Part shown: positions 37,976 through 49,900 of the stretch, one piece after another
How positions within the stretch are numbered: position 1 is the stretch's first letter
Layout: each line of letters starts with the position of its first letter
Source of the DNA: Amblyomma americanum
Taxonomy: Eukaryota > Arthropoda > Arachnida > Ixodida > Ixodidae
Direction: 5' to 3'
Assembly: GCF_052857255.1 (NCBI RefSeq)
Contig: NW_027526500.1
Location: 868,001 to 932,000, forward strand
DNA length: 64,000 nt
The notes under the pieces: model-generated
What the model was told of the DNA's origin: nothing
The model's input: the letters and a program-made list of their open reading frames with translations, nothing else
Databases searched by the model: none
Position numbers and translations under genes: made by a program

Positions 37976-40900
37976 TTTTCGCGCAGTTAAAAGAGAAAAA
38001 GTTTTGACGAGTATCACGTGGAACACTTGTAATACCGATGTGTTGTGATTTAGCTCGTTTCGGTCTAAAACAACTTGATTCGCTGTGATCCATGGAAAGT
38101 GAGAGTAGCGCAAAACGGGACAAAGGGACAGAGAAAGACAGACACGTTTTGCGCTACTCTCACTTTCCATGGATCACCGTTACCGACTCGCCCAAGTTTC
38201 TACCCTTGTGTTTCGTTGTATTAAGCAAGAATACATGCTTTTCGCGCAGTTATAAGAGAAAAAGTTTTGACGCGTATTAGAGAGACACTTGTAAAACCGA
38301 TGTGTTGTGATTTAGCTCGTTTCGGTCTAAAACAGCTTGTTTCGTTGTATTAAGCAAGAATACATGCTTTTCGCGCAGTTATAAGAGAAAAAGTTTTGAC
38401 GCGTATCAGAGGAACACTTGTAAAACCGATGTGTTCAGATTTAACTCTTTTCGGACTAAAACAGCTTGTTTCGTTGTATTAAGCACGAATACATGCTTTT
38501 CGCGCAGTTATAAGGGAAAAAGTTTTGACGCGTATCACATGGACACTTGGAAAACCGATGTGTTCAGATTTAACTCGTTTTGGTCTAAAACAGCTTGTTT
38601 CGTTGTATTAAGCACGAATACATGCTTTTCGCGCAGTTATAAGAGAAAACGTTTTGACGCGTATCAGAGGAACACTTGTAAAACCGATGTGTTGTGATTT
38701 AGCTCGTTTCGGTCTAAAACAGCTTGTTTCGCTGTATTAAGCACGAATACATGCTTTTCGCGCAGTTATAAGAGAAAAAGTTTAGACGCGTATCAGAGGA
38801 ACAATTGTAAAACCGATGTGTTGTGATTTAGCTCGTTTCGGTCTAAAACAGCTTGTTTCGCTGTATTAAGCAGAAATACATGCTTTTCGCGCAGTGATAA
38901 GAGAAAAAGCTTTAAAGGCGTGTCACAGGGACACTTGTAAAACCGATGTGTTCAGATTTACCTCGTTTCGGTCTAAAACAGCTTGTTTCGTTGGACTAAG
39001 CACGAATACATGCTTTTCGCGCAGCTATATGAGAAAAAAGAGTTGACGCGTATCAGATTAACACTTGTAAAACCGATGTGTTGTGATTTAGCTCGTTTCG
39101 GTCTAAAACAGCTTGTTTCGCTGTATTAAGCAAGAATACATGCTTTTCGCGCAGTTATAGGAGAAAAAAATTTGACGCGTATCAGAGGAACACTTGTAAA
39201 ACCGATGTGTTCAGATTTAGCTCGTTTCGGTCTAAAACAGCTTGTTTCGTTGTATTAAGCAAGAATACATGCTTTTCGCGCAGTTATAAGAGAAAAAGTT
39301 TTGACGCGTATTAGAGAGACACTTGTAAAACCGATGTTTTGTGATTTAGCTCGTTCGGTCTAAAACAGCTTGTTTCGTTGTATTAAGCAAGAATACATGC
39401 TTTTCGCGCAGTTATAAGAGAAAAAGTTTTGACGCGTATTAGAGAGACACTTGTAAAACCGATGTTTTGTGATTTAGCTCGTTCGGTCTAAAACAGCTTG
39501 TTTCGTTGTATTAAGCAAGAATACATGCTTTTCGCGCAGTTATAAGAGAAAAAGTTTTGACGAGTATCACGTGGAACACTTGTAATACCGATGTGTTGTG
39601 ATTTAGCTCGTTTCGTTCTAAAACAACTTGATTCGCTGTATTAAGCAAGAATACATGCTTTTCGCGCAGTTATAAAAGAAAAAGTTTTGACGCGTATCAG
39701 AGGAATACTTGTAAAACCGATGTGTTGTGATTTAGCTCATTTCGGTCTAAAACAGCTTGTTTCGCTGTATTAAGCAAGAATACATGCTTTTCGCGCAGTT
39801 ATAAGAGAAAAAGTTTTGAGGAGTATCACGTGGATACTTGTAAAACCGATGTGTTCAGATTTAGCTCGTTTCGGTCTAAAACAGCTTGTTTCGTTGTATT
39901 AAGCAAGAATACATGCTTTTCGCGCAGTTATAAGAGAAAAAGTTTTGACGCGTATTAGAGAGACACTTGTAAAACCTATGTGTTGTGATTTAGCTCATTT
40001 CGGTCTAAAACAGCTTGTTTCGCTGTATTAAGCAAGAATACATGCTTTTCGCGCAGTTATAAGAGAAAAAGTTTTGACGCGTGTCACAGGGACACTTGTA
40101 AAACCGATGTGTTCAGATTTAGCTCGTTTCGGTCTGAAACAGCTTGTTTCGTTGTATTAAGCACGAATACATGCTTTTCGCGCAGTTATAAGAGAAAAAG
40201 TTTAGACGCGTATCAGAGGAACACTTGTAAAACCAATGTGTTGTGATTTAGCTCGTTTCGGTGTAAAACAGCTTGTTTCGTAGTATTAAGCAAGAATACA
40301 TGCTTTTCGCGCAGTTATAAGAGAAAAAGTTTTGACGCGTATTAGAGGAACACTTGTAAAACCTTTGTGTTGTGATTAACCTCATTTCGGTTTAAAACAG
40401 CTTGTTTCGTTGTATTAAGCACGAATACATGCTTTACGCGCAGTTATAGAAGAAAAAGTTGTGACGCCTATTAGAGAGACACTTGTAAAACCGATGTGTT
40501 ATGATTTAGCTCGTTTCGGTCTAAAACAGCTTGTTTCGTTGTATTAGGCAAGAATACATGCTTTTCGCGCAGTTATAAGAGAGAAAGTTTTGACGAGTAT
40601 CACGTGGATACTTGTAAAACCGATGTGTTCAGATTTAGCTCGTTTTGGTCTAAAACAGCTTGTTTCGTTGTATTAAGCAAGAATACATGCTTTACGCGCA
40701 GTTATAGAAGAAAAAGTTTTGACGCGTATCAGAGAGACACTTGTAAAACCGATGTGTTGTGATTTAGCTCGTTGCGGTCTAAAACAGCTTGTTTCGTTGT
40801 ATTAAGCAAGAATACATGCTTTTCGCGCAGTTATAAGAGAAAAAGTTTTGACGCGTATCAGAGGAACACTTGTAAAACCGATGTGTTCAGATTTACCTCT

Positions 40901-41230
40901 TTTCGGACTAAAACAGCTTGTTTCGTTGTATTAAGCACGAATACATGCTTTTCGCGCAGTTATAAGGGAAAAAGTTTTGACGCGTATCACATGGACACTT
41001 GGAAAACCGATGTTTTCAGATTTAGCTCGTTTTGGTCTAAAACAGCTTGTTTCGTTGTATTAAGCACGAATACATGCTTTTCGCGCAGTTATAAGAGAAA
41101 AAGTTTTGACGCGTTTCAGAGGAACACTTGTAAAACCGATGTGTTGTGATTTAGCTCGTTTCGGTCTAAAACAGCTTGTTTCGCTGTATTAAGCACGAAT
41201 ACATGCTTTTCGCGCAGTTATAAGAGAAAA
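37976..41230. repeat. Counterpart of 21.8-25 kb
   Basis: Matches 21770 onward at an offset of 16,206. One monomer with the GATGTTTTGTG head and the 1-bp-short CTCGTTCGG is duplicated here (39332 and 39461). One TATTAGGCACG monomer present near 24.08 kb is missing near 40.4 kb, which brings the offset back to 16,205 at 40772. Confidence 0.8.
38087..38211. mobile_element. Inserted hairpin element, copy 7 (125 bp, long loop)
   Basis: Same site and structure with the 27-nt loop. Its flanks match 8.4-10.3 kb at an offset of 28,570 before the element and 28,574 after it. The 4-base change is exactly the loop-length difference from copy 2. This is the last copy in the window; none occurs in 38.2-64 kb. 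Confidence 0.7.
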
Positions 41231-41624
41231 AGTTTAGACGCATATCAGAGGAACAATTGTAAAACCGATGTGTTGTGATTTAGCTCGTTTCGGTCTAAAA
41301 CAGCTTGTTTCGCTGTATTAATCAGAAATACATGCTTTTCGCGCAGTGATAAGAGAAAAAGTTTTAAAGGCGTGTCACAGGGACACTTGTAAAACCGATG
41401 TGTTCAGATTTACCTCGTTTCGGTCTAAAACAGCTTGTTTCGTTGGACTAAGCACGAATACATGCTTTTCGCGCAGCTATAAGAGAGAAAGGAGATGAGG
41501 CGTATCATATTAACACTTGTAAAACCGATGTGTTGTGATTTAGCTCGCTTCGGTCTAAAACAGCTTGTTTCGCTGTATTAAGCAAAAATACATGCTTTTC
41601 GCGCAGTTATAAGAGAAAAGTTTA

Positions 41625-44600
41625 GACGCGTATCAGAGGAACACTTGTAAAACCGATGTGTTGTGATTTAGCTCGTTTCGGTGTAAAACAGCTTGTTTCG
41701 TAGTATTAGGCAAGAATACATGCTTTTCGCGCAGTTATAAGAGAGAAAGTTTTGACGCGTGTCACAGGGACACTTGTAAAACCGATGTGTTCAGATTTAG
41801 CTCGTTTCGGTCTAAAACAACTTGTTTCGTTGTATTAAGCACGAATACATGCTTTACGCGCAGGTATAGAAGAAAAAGTTTTGACGCCTATTAGAGAGAC
41901 ACTTGTAAAACCGATGTGTTATGATTTAGCTCGTTTCGGTCTAAAACAGCTTGTTTCGTTGTATTAAGCAAGAATACATGCTTTTCGCGCAGTTATAAGA
42001 GAGAAAGTTTTGACGAGTATCACGTGGATACTTGTAAAACCGATGTGTTCAGATTTAGCTCGTTTTGGTCTAAAACAGCTTGTTTCGTTGTATTAAGCAA
42101 GAATACATGCTTTACGCGCAGTTATAGAAGAAAAAGTTTTGACGCGTATCAGAGAGACACTTGTAAAACCGATGTGTTGTGATTTAGCTCGTTTCGGTCT
42201 AAAACAGCTTGTTTCGTTGTATTAAGCACGAATACATGCTTTTCGCGCAGTTATAAGAGAAAACGTTTTGACGAGTATCACGTGGAACACTTGTAATACC
42301 GATGTGTTGTGATTTAGCTCGTTTCGGTCTAAAACAGCTTGTTTCGCTGTATTAAGCAAGAATACATGCTTTTCGCGCAATTATAAGAGAAAAAGTTTTG
42401 ACGCGTATCAGAGGAACACTTGTAAAACCGATGTGTTGTGATTTAAATCATTTCGGTCTAAAACAGCTTGTTTCGTTGTATTAAGCAAGAATACATGCTT
42501 TTCGCGCAGTTATAAGAGAAAAAGTTTTGACGCGTGTCACAGGGACACTTGTAAAACCGATGTGTTCAGATTTAGCTCGTTTCGGTCTAAAACAGCTTGT
42601 TTCGTTGCATTAAGCACGAATACATGCTTTTCGCGCAGTTATAAGAGAAAAAGTTTTGACGAGTATCACGTGGAACACTTGTAATACCGATGTGTTGTGA
42701 TTTGGCTCGTTTCGGTCTAAAACAGCTTGTTTCGATGTATTAAGCAAGAATACATGCTTTTCGCGCAGTTATAAGAGAAAAAGTTTTGACGCGTATCAGA
42801 GGAACACTTGTAAAACCGATATGTTCAGATTTAACTCTTTTCGGACTAAAACAGCTTGTTTCGTTGTATTAAGCACGAATACATGCTTTTCGCGCAGTTA
42901 TAAGGGAAAAAGTTTTGACGCCTATCACATGGACACTTGGAAAACCGATGTGTTCAGATTTAGCTCGTTTTGGTCTAAAACAGCTTGTTTCGTTGTATTA
43001 AGCACGAATACATGCTTTTCGCGCAGTTATAAGAGAAAAAGTTTTGACGCGTATCAGAGGAACACTTGTAAAACCGATGTGTTGTGATTTAGCTCGTTTC
43101 GGTCTAAAACAGCTTGTTTCGCTGTATTAAGCACGAATACATGCTTTTCGCGCAGTTATAAGAGAAAAAGTTTAGACGCGTATCAGAGGAACAATTGTAA
43201 AACCGATGTGTTGTGATTTAGCTCGTTTCGGTCTAAAACAGCTTGTTTCGCTGTATTAAGCAGAAATACATGCTTTTCGCGCAGTGATAAGAGAAAAAGC
43301 TTTAAAGGCGTGTCACAGGGACACTTGTAAAACCGATGTGTTCAGATTTACCTCGTTTCGGTCTAAAACAGCTTGTTTCGTTGGACTAAGCACGAATACA
43401 TGCTTTTCGCGCAGCTATAAGAGAAAAAAGAGTTGACGCGTATCAGATTAACACTTGTAAAACCGATGTGTTGTGATTTAGCTCGCTTCGGTCTAAAACA
43501 GCTTGTTTCGCTGTATTAAGCAAGAATACATGCTTTTCGCGCAGTTATAGGAGAAAAAAATTTGACGCGTATCAGAGGAACACTTGTAAAACCGATGTGT
43601 TCAGATTTAGCTCGTTTCGGTCTAAAACAGCTTGTTTCGTTGTATTAAGCAAGAATACATGCTTTTCGCGCAGTTATAAGAGAAAAAGTTTTGACGAGTA
43701 TCACGTGGATACTTGTAAAACCGATGTGTTCAGATTTAGCTCGTTTCGGTCAAAAACAGCTTGTTTCGTTGTATTAAGCACGAATACATGCTTTTCGCGC
43801 AGTTAAAAGAGAAAAAGTTTTGACGAGTATCACGTGGAACACTTGTAATACCGATGTGTTGTGATTTAGCTCGTTTCGGTCTAAAACAGCTTGTTTCGTT
43901 GTATTAAGCACGAATACATGCTTTACGCGCAGTTATAGAAGAAAAAGTTTTGACGCCTATTAGAGAGACACTTGTAAAACCGATGTGTTATGATTTAGCT
44001 CGTTTCGGTCTAAAACAGCTTGTTTCGTTGTATTAAGCAAGAATACATGCTTTTCGCGCAGTTATAGAAGAAAAAGTTTTGACGCGTATCAGAGAGACAC
44101 TTGTAAAACCGATGTGTTGTGATTTAGCTCGTTTCGGTCTAAAACAGCTTGTTTCGTTGTATTAAGCAAGAATACATGCTTTTCGCGCAGTTATAAGAGA
44201 AAAAGTTTTGACGAGTATTACGTGGATACTTGTAAAACCGAAGTGTTCAGATTTAGCTCGTTTCGGTCTAAAACAGCTTGTTTCGTTGTATTAAGCACGA
44301 ATACATGCTTTTCGCGCAGTTATAAGAGAAAACGTTTTGACGAGTATCACGTGGAACACTTGTAATACCGATGTGTTGTGATTTAGCTCGTTTCGGTCTA
44401 AAACAGCTTGTTTCGCTGTATTAAGCAAGAATACATGCTTTTCGCGCAGTTATAAGAGAAAAAGTTTTGACGCGTATCAGAGGAACACTTGTAAACCGAT
44501 GTGTTCAGATTTACCTCGTTTCGGTCTAAAACAGCTTGTTTCGTTGGACTAAGCACGAATACATGCTTTTCGCGCAGCTATAAGAGAAAAAAGAGTTGAC

Positions 44601-46913
44601 GCGTATCAGATTAACACTTGTAAAACCGATGTGTTGTGATTTAGCTCGCTTCGGTCTAAAACAGCTTGTTTCGCTGTATTAAGCAAGAATACATGCTTTT
44701 CGCGCAGTTATAAGAGAAAAAAATTTGACGCGTATCAGAGGAACACTTGTAAAACCGATGTGTTCAGATTTAGCTCGTTTCGGTCTGAAACAGCTTGTTT
44801 CGTTGTATTAAGCACGAATACATGCTTTTCGCGCAGTTATAAGAGAAAAAGTTTAGACGCGTATCAGAGGAAAACTTGTAAAACCGATGTGTTGTGATTT
44901 AAATCATTTCGGTCTAAAACAGCTTGTTTCGTTGTATTAAGCAAGAATACATGCTTTTCGCGCAGTTATAAGAGAAAAAGTTTTGACGCGTGTCACAGGG
45001 ACACTTGTAAAACCGATGTGTTCAGATTTAGCTCGTTTCGGTCTAAAACAGCTTGTTTCGTTGCATTAAGCACGAATACATGCTTTTCGCGCAGTTATAA
45101 GAGAAAAAGTTTTGACGAGTATCAGAGGAACACTTGTAAAACCGATATGTTCAGATTTAACTCTTTTCGGACTAAAACAGCTTGTTTCGTTGTATTAAGC
45201 ACGAATACATGCTTTTCGCGCAGTTATAAGGGAAAAAGTTTTGACGCCTATCACATGGACACTTGGAAAACCGATGTGTTCAGATTTAGCTCGTTTTGGT
45301 CTAAAACAGCTTGTTTCGTTGTATTAAGCACGAATACATGCTTTTCGAGAAGTTATAAGAGAAAAAGTTTTGACGCGTATCAGAGGAACACTTGTAAAAC
45401 CGATGTGTTGTGATTTAGCTCGTTTCGGTCTAAAACAGCTTGTTTCGCTGTATTAAGCACGAATACATGCTTTTCGCGCAGTTATAAGAGAAAAAGTTTA
45501 GACGCGTATCAGAGGAACAATTGTAAAACCGATGTGTTGTGATTTAGCTCGTTTCGGTCTAAAACAGCTTGTTTCGCTGTATTAAGCAGAAATACATGCT
45601 TTTCGCGCAGTGATAAGAGAAAAAGCTTTAAAGGCGTGTCACAGGGACACTTGTAAAACCGATGTGTTCAGATTTACCTCGTTTCGGTCTAAAACAGCTT
45701 GTTTCGTTGGACTAAGCACGAATACATGCTTTTCGCGCAGCTATAAGAGAAAAAAGAGTTGACGCGTATCAGATTAACACTTGTAAAACCGATGTGTTGT
45801 GATTTAGCTCGCTTCGGTCTAAAACAGCTTGTTTCGCTGTATTAAGCAAGAATACATGCTTTTCGCGCAGTTACAGGAGAAAAAAATTTGACGCGTATCA
45901 GAGGAACACTTGTAAAACCGATGTGTTCAGATTTAGCTCGTTTCGGTCTAAAACAGCTTGTTTCGTTGTATTAAGCAAGAATACACGCAGTTATAAGAGA
46001 AAAAGTTTTGACGAGTATCACGTGGATACTTGTAAAACCGATGTGTTCAGATTTAGCTCGTTTCGGTCAAAAACAGCTTGTTTCGTTGTATTAAGCACGA
46101 ATACATGCTTTTCGCGCAGTTAAAAGAGAAAAAGTTTTGACGAGTATCACGTGGAACACTTGTAATACCGATGTGTTGTGATTTAGCTCGTTTCGGTCTA
46201 AAACAGCTTGTTTCGTTGTATTAAGCACGAATACATGCTTTACGCGCAGTTATAGAAGAAAAAGTTTTGACGCCTATTAGAGAGACACTTGTAAAACCGA
46301 TGTGTTATGATTTAGCTCGTTTCGGTCTAAAACAGCTTGTTTCGTTGTATTAAGCAAGAATACATGCTTTTCGCGCAGTTATAAGAGAGAAAGTTTTGAC
46401 GAGTATCACGTGGATACTTGTAAAACCGATGTGTTCAGATTTAGCTCGTTTTGGTCTAAAACAGCTTGTTTCGTTGTATTAAGCAAGAATACATGCTTTA
46501 CGCGCAGTTATAGAAGAAAAAGTTTTGACGCGTATCAGAGAGACACTTGTAAAACCGATGTGTTGTGATTTAGCTCGTTTCGGTCTAAAACAGCTTGTTT
46601 CGTTGTATTAAGCAAGAATACATGCTTTTCGCGCAGTTATAAGAGAAAACGTTTTGACGAGTATCACGTGGAACACTTGTAATACCGATGTGTTGTGATT
46701 TAGCTCGTTTCGGTCTAAAACAGCTTGTTTCGCTGTATTAAGCAAGAATACATGCTTTTCGCGCAGTTATAAGAGAAAAAGTTTTGACGTGTATCAGAGG
46801 AACACTTGTAAAACCGATGTGTTCAGATTTACCTCGTTTCGGTCTAAAACAGCTTGTTTCGTTGTATTAAGCACGAATACATGCTTTTCGCGCAGTTATA
46901 AGAGAAAAAGTTT
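41625..46913. repeat. 41-monomer higher-order unit (5,289 bp), unit 1
   Basis: Repeats directly downstream at an offset of 5,289, exactly 41 x 129: 43597 pairs with 48886, and 45018 with 50307. The boundaries are approximate because flanking monomers are alike. It carries the nested 2,326-bp internal repeat (43597 and 45923). A private change TTTTCGAGAAGTT occurs near 45343. Confidence 0.85.
45984..45990. repeat. Monomer with 9-bp deletion in the conserved box, copy 1
   Basis: The junction reads AATACACGCAG, so TGCTTTTCG (or an equivalent 9 bp) of the most conserved box is gone. Its offset to the second copy is 5,287, so the deletion was copied with the unit. The matching position of the 31-36 kb block (near 35460) is intact, so the loss postdates that split. 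Confidence 0.8.
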
Positions 46914-49900
46914 AGACGCGTATCAGAGGAACACTTGTAAAACCGATGTGTTCAGATTTAGCTCGTTTCGGTCTGAAACAGCTTGTTTCGTTGTATTAAG
47001 CACGAATACATGCTTTTCGCGCAGTTATTAGAGAAAAAGTTTAGACGCGTATCAGAGGAACACTTGTAAAACCGATGTGTTGTGATTTAGCTCGTTTCGG
47101 TGTAAAACAGCTTGTTTCGTAGTATTAAGCAAGAATACATGCTTTTCGCGCAGTTATAAGAGAGAAAGTTTTGACGCGTGTCACAGGGACACTTGTAAAA
47201 CCGATGTGTTCAGATTTAGCTCGTTTCGGTCTAAAACAACTTGTTTCGTTGTATTAAGCACGAATACATGCTTTACGCGCAGTTATAGAAGAAAAAGTTT
47301 TGACGCCTATTAGAGAGACACTTGTAAAACCGATGTGTTATGATTTAGCTCGTTTCGGTCTAAAACAGCTTGTTTCGTTGTATTAAGCAAGAATACATGC
47401 TTTTCGCGCAGTTATAAGAGAGAAAGTTTTGACGAGTATCACGTGGATACTTGTAAAACCGATGTGTTCAGATTTAGCTCGTTTTGGTCTAAAACAGCTT
47501 GTTTCGTTGTATTAAGCAAGAATACATGCTTTACGCGCAGTTATAGAAGAAAAAGTTTTGACGCGTATCAGAGAGACACTTGTAAAACCGATGTGTTGTG
47601 ATTTAGCTCGTTTCGGTCTAAAACAGCTTGTTTCGTTGTATTAAGCAAGAATACATGCTTTTCGCGCAGTTATAAGAGAAAAAGTTTTGACGAGTATTAC
47701 GTGGATACTTGTAAAACCGAAGTGTTCAGATTTAGCTCGTTTCGGTCTAAAACAGCTTGTTTCGTTGTATTAAGCACGAATACATGCTTTTCGCGCAGAT
47801 ATAAGAGAAAACGTTTTGACGAGTATCACGTGGAACACTTGTAATACCGATGTGTTGTGATTTAGCTCGTTTCGGTCTAAAACAGCTTGTTTCGCTGTAT
47901 TAAGCAAGAATACATGCTTTTCGCGCAGTTATAAGAGAAAAAGTTTTGGCACGTATCAGAGGAACACTTGTAAAACCGATGTGTTGTGATTTAAATCATT
48001 TCGGTCTAAAACAGCTTGTTTCGTTGTATTAAGCAAGAATACATGCTTTTCGCGCAGTTATAAGAGAAAAATTTTTGATGCGTGTCACAGGGACACTTGT
48101 AAAACCGATGTGTTCAGATTTAGCTCGTTTCGGTCTAAAACAGCTTGTTTCGTTGCATTAAGCACGAATACATGCTTTTCGCGCAGTTATAAGAGAAAAA
48201 GTTTTGACGCCTATCACATGGACACTTGGAAAACCGATGTGTTCAGATTTAGCTCGTTTTGGTCTAAAACAGCTTGTTTCGTTGTATTAAGCACGAATAC
48301 ATGCTTTTCGCGCAGTTATAAGAGAAAAAGTTTTGACGCGTATCAGAGGAACACTTGTAAAACCGATGTGTTGTGATTTAGCTCGTTTCGGTCTAAAACA
48401 GCTTGTTTCGCTGTATTAAGCACGAATACATGCTTTTCGCGCAGTTATAAGAGAAAAAGTTTAGACGCCTATCAGAGGAACAATTGTAAAACCGATGTGT
48501 TGTGATTTAGCTCGTTTCGGTCTAAAACAGCTTGTTTCGCTGTATTAAGCAGAAATACATGCTTTTCGCGCAGTGATAAGAGAAAAAGCTTTAAAGGCGT
48601 GTCACAGGGACACTTGTAAAACCGATGTGTTCAGATTTACCTCGTTTCGGTCTAAAACAGCTTGTTTCGTTGGACTAAGCACGAATACATGCTTTTCGCG
48701 CAGCTATAAGAGAAAAAAGAGTTGACGCGTATCAGATTAACACTTGTAAAACCGATGTGTTGTGATTTAGCTCGCTTCGGTCTAAAACAGCTTGTTTCGC
48801 TGTATTAAGCAAGAATACATGCTTTTCGCGCAGTTATAGGAGAAAAAAATTTGACGCGTATCAGAGGAACACTTGTAAAACCGATGTGTTCAGATTTAGC
48901 TCGTTTCGGTCTAAAACAGCTTGTTTCGTTGTATTAAGCAAGAATACATGCTTTTCGCGCAGTTATAAGAGAAAAAGTTTTGACGAGTATCACGTGGATA
49001 CTTGTAAAACCGATGTGTTCAGATTTAGCTCGTTTCGGTCAAAAACAGCTTGTTTCGTTGTATTAAGCACGAATACATGCTTTTCGCGCAGTTAAAAGAG
49101 AAAAAGTTTTGACGAGTATCACGTGGAACACTTGTAATACCGATGTGTTGTGATTTAGCTCGTTTCGGTCTAAAACAGCTTGTTTCGTTGTATTAAGCAC
49201 GAATACATGCTTTACGCGCAGTTATAGAAGAAAAAGTTTTGACGCCTATTAGAGAGACACTTGTAAAACCGATGTGTTATGATTTAGCTCGTTTCGGTCT
49301 AAAACAGCTTGTTTCGTTGTATTAAGCAAGAATACATGCTTTTCGCGCAGTTATAGAAGAAAAAGTTTTGACGCGTATCAGAGAGACACTTGTAAAACCG
49401 ATGTGTTGTGATTTAGCTCGTTTCGGTCTAAAACAGCTTGTTTCGTTGTATTAAGCAAGAATACATGCTTTTCGCGCAGTTATAAGAGAAAAAGTTTTGA
49501 CGAGTATTACGTGGATACTTGTAAAACCGAAGTGTTCAGATTTAGCTCGTTTCGGTCTAAAACAGCTTGTTTCGTTGTATTAAGCACGAATACATGCTTT
49601 TCGCGCAGTTATAAGAGAAAACGTTTTGACGAGTATAACGTGGAACACTTGTAATACCGATGTGTTGTGATTTAGCTCGTTTCGGTCTAAAACAGCTTGT
49701 TTCGCTGTATTAAGCAAGAATACATGCTTTTCGCGCAGTTATAAGAGAAAAAGTTTTGACGCGTATCAGAGGAACACTTGTAAAACCGATGTGTTCAGAT
49801 TTACCTCGTTTCGGTCTAAAACAGCTTGTTTCGTTGGACTAAGCACGAATACATGCTTTTCGCGCAGCTATAAGAGAAAAAGAGTTGACGCGTATCAGAT

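Larger units (their letters stand above)
36935..38911. repeat. Counterpart of 8.4-10.3 kb
   Basis: Carries the GGTCTGAAAC monomers, the stump monomer d and element copy 7 in the same order as 8365-10338. It interrupts the succession of higher-order blocks found on either side at 31-36 and 41.6-52 kb. Confidence 0.8.
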
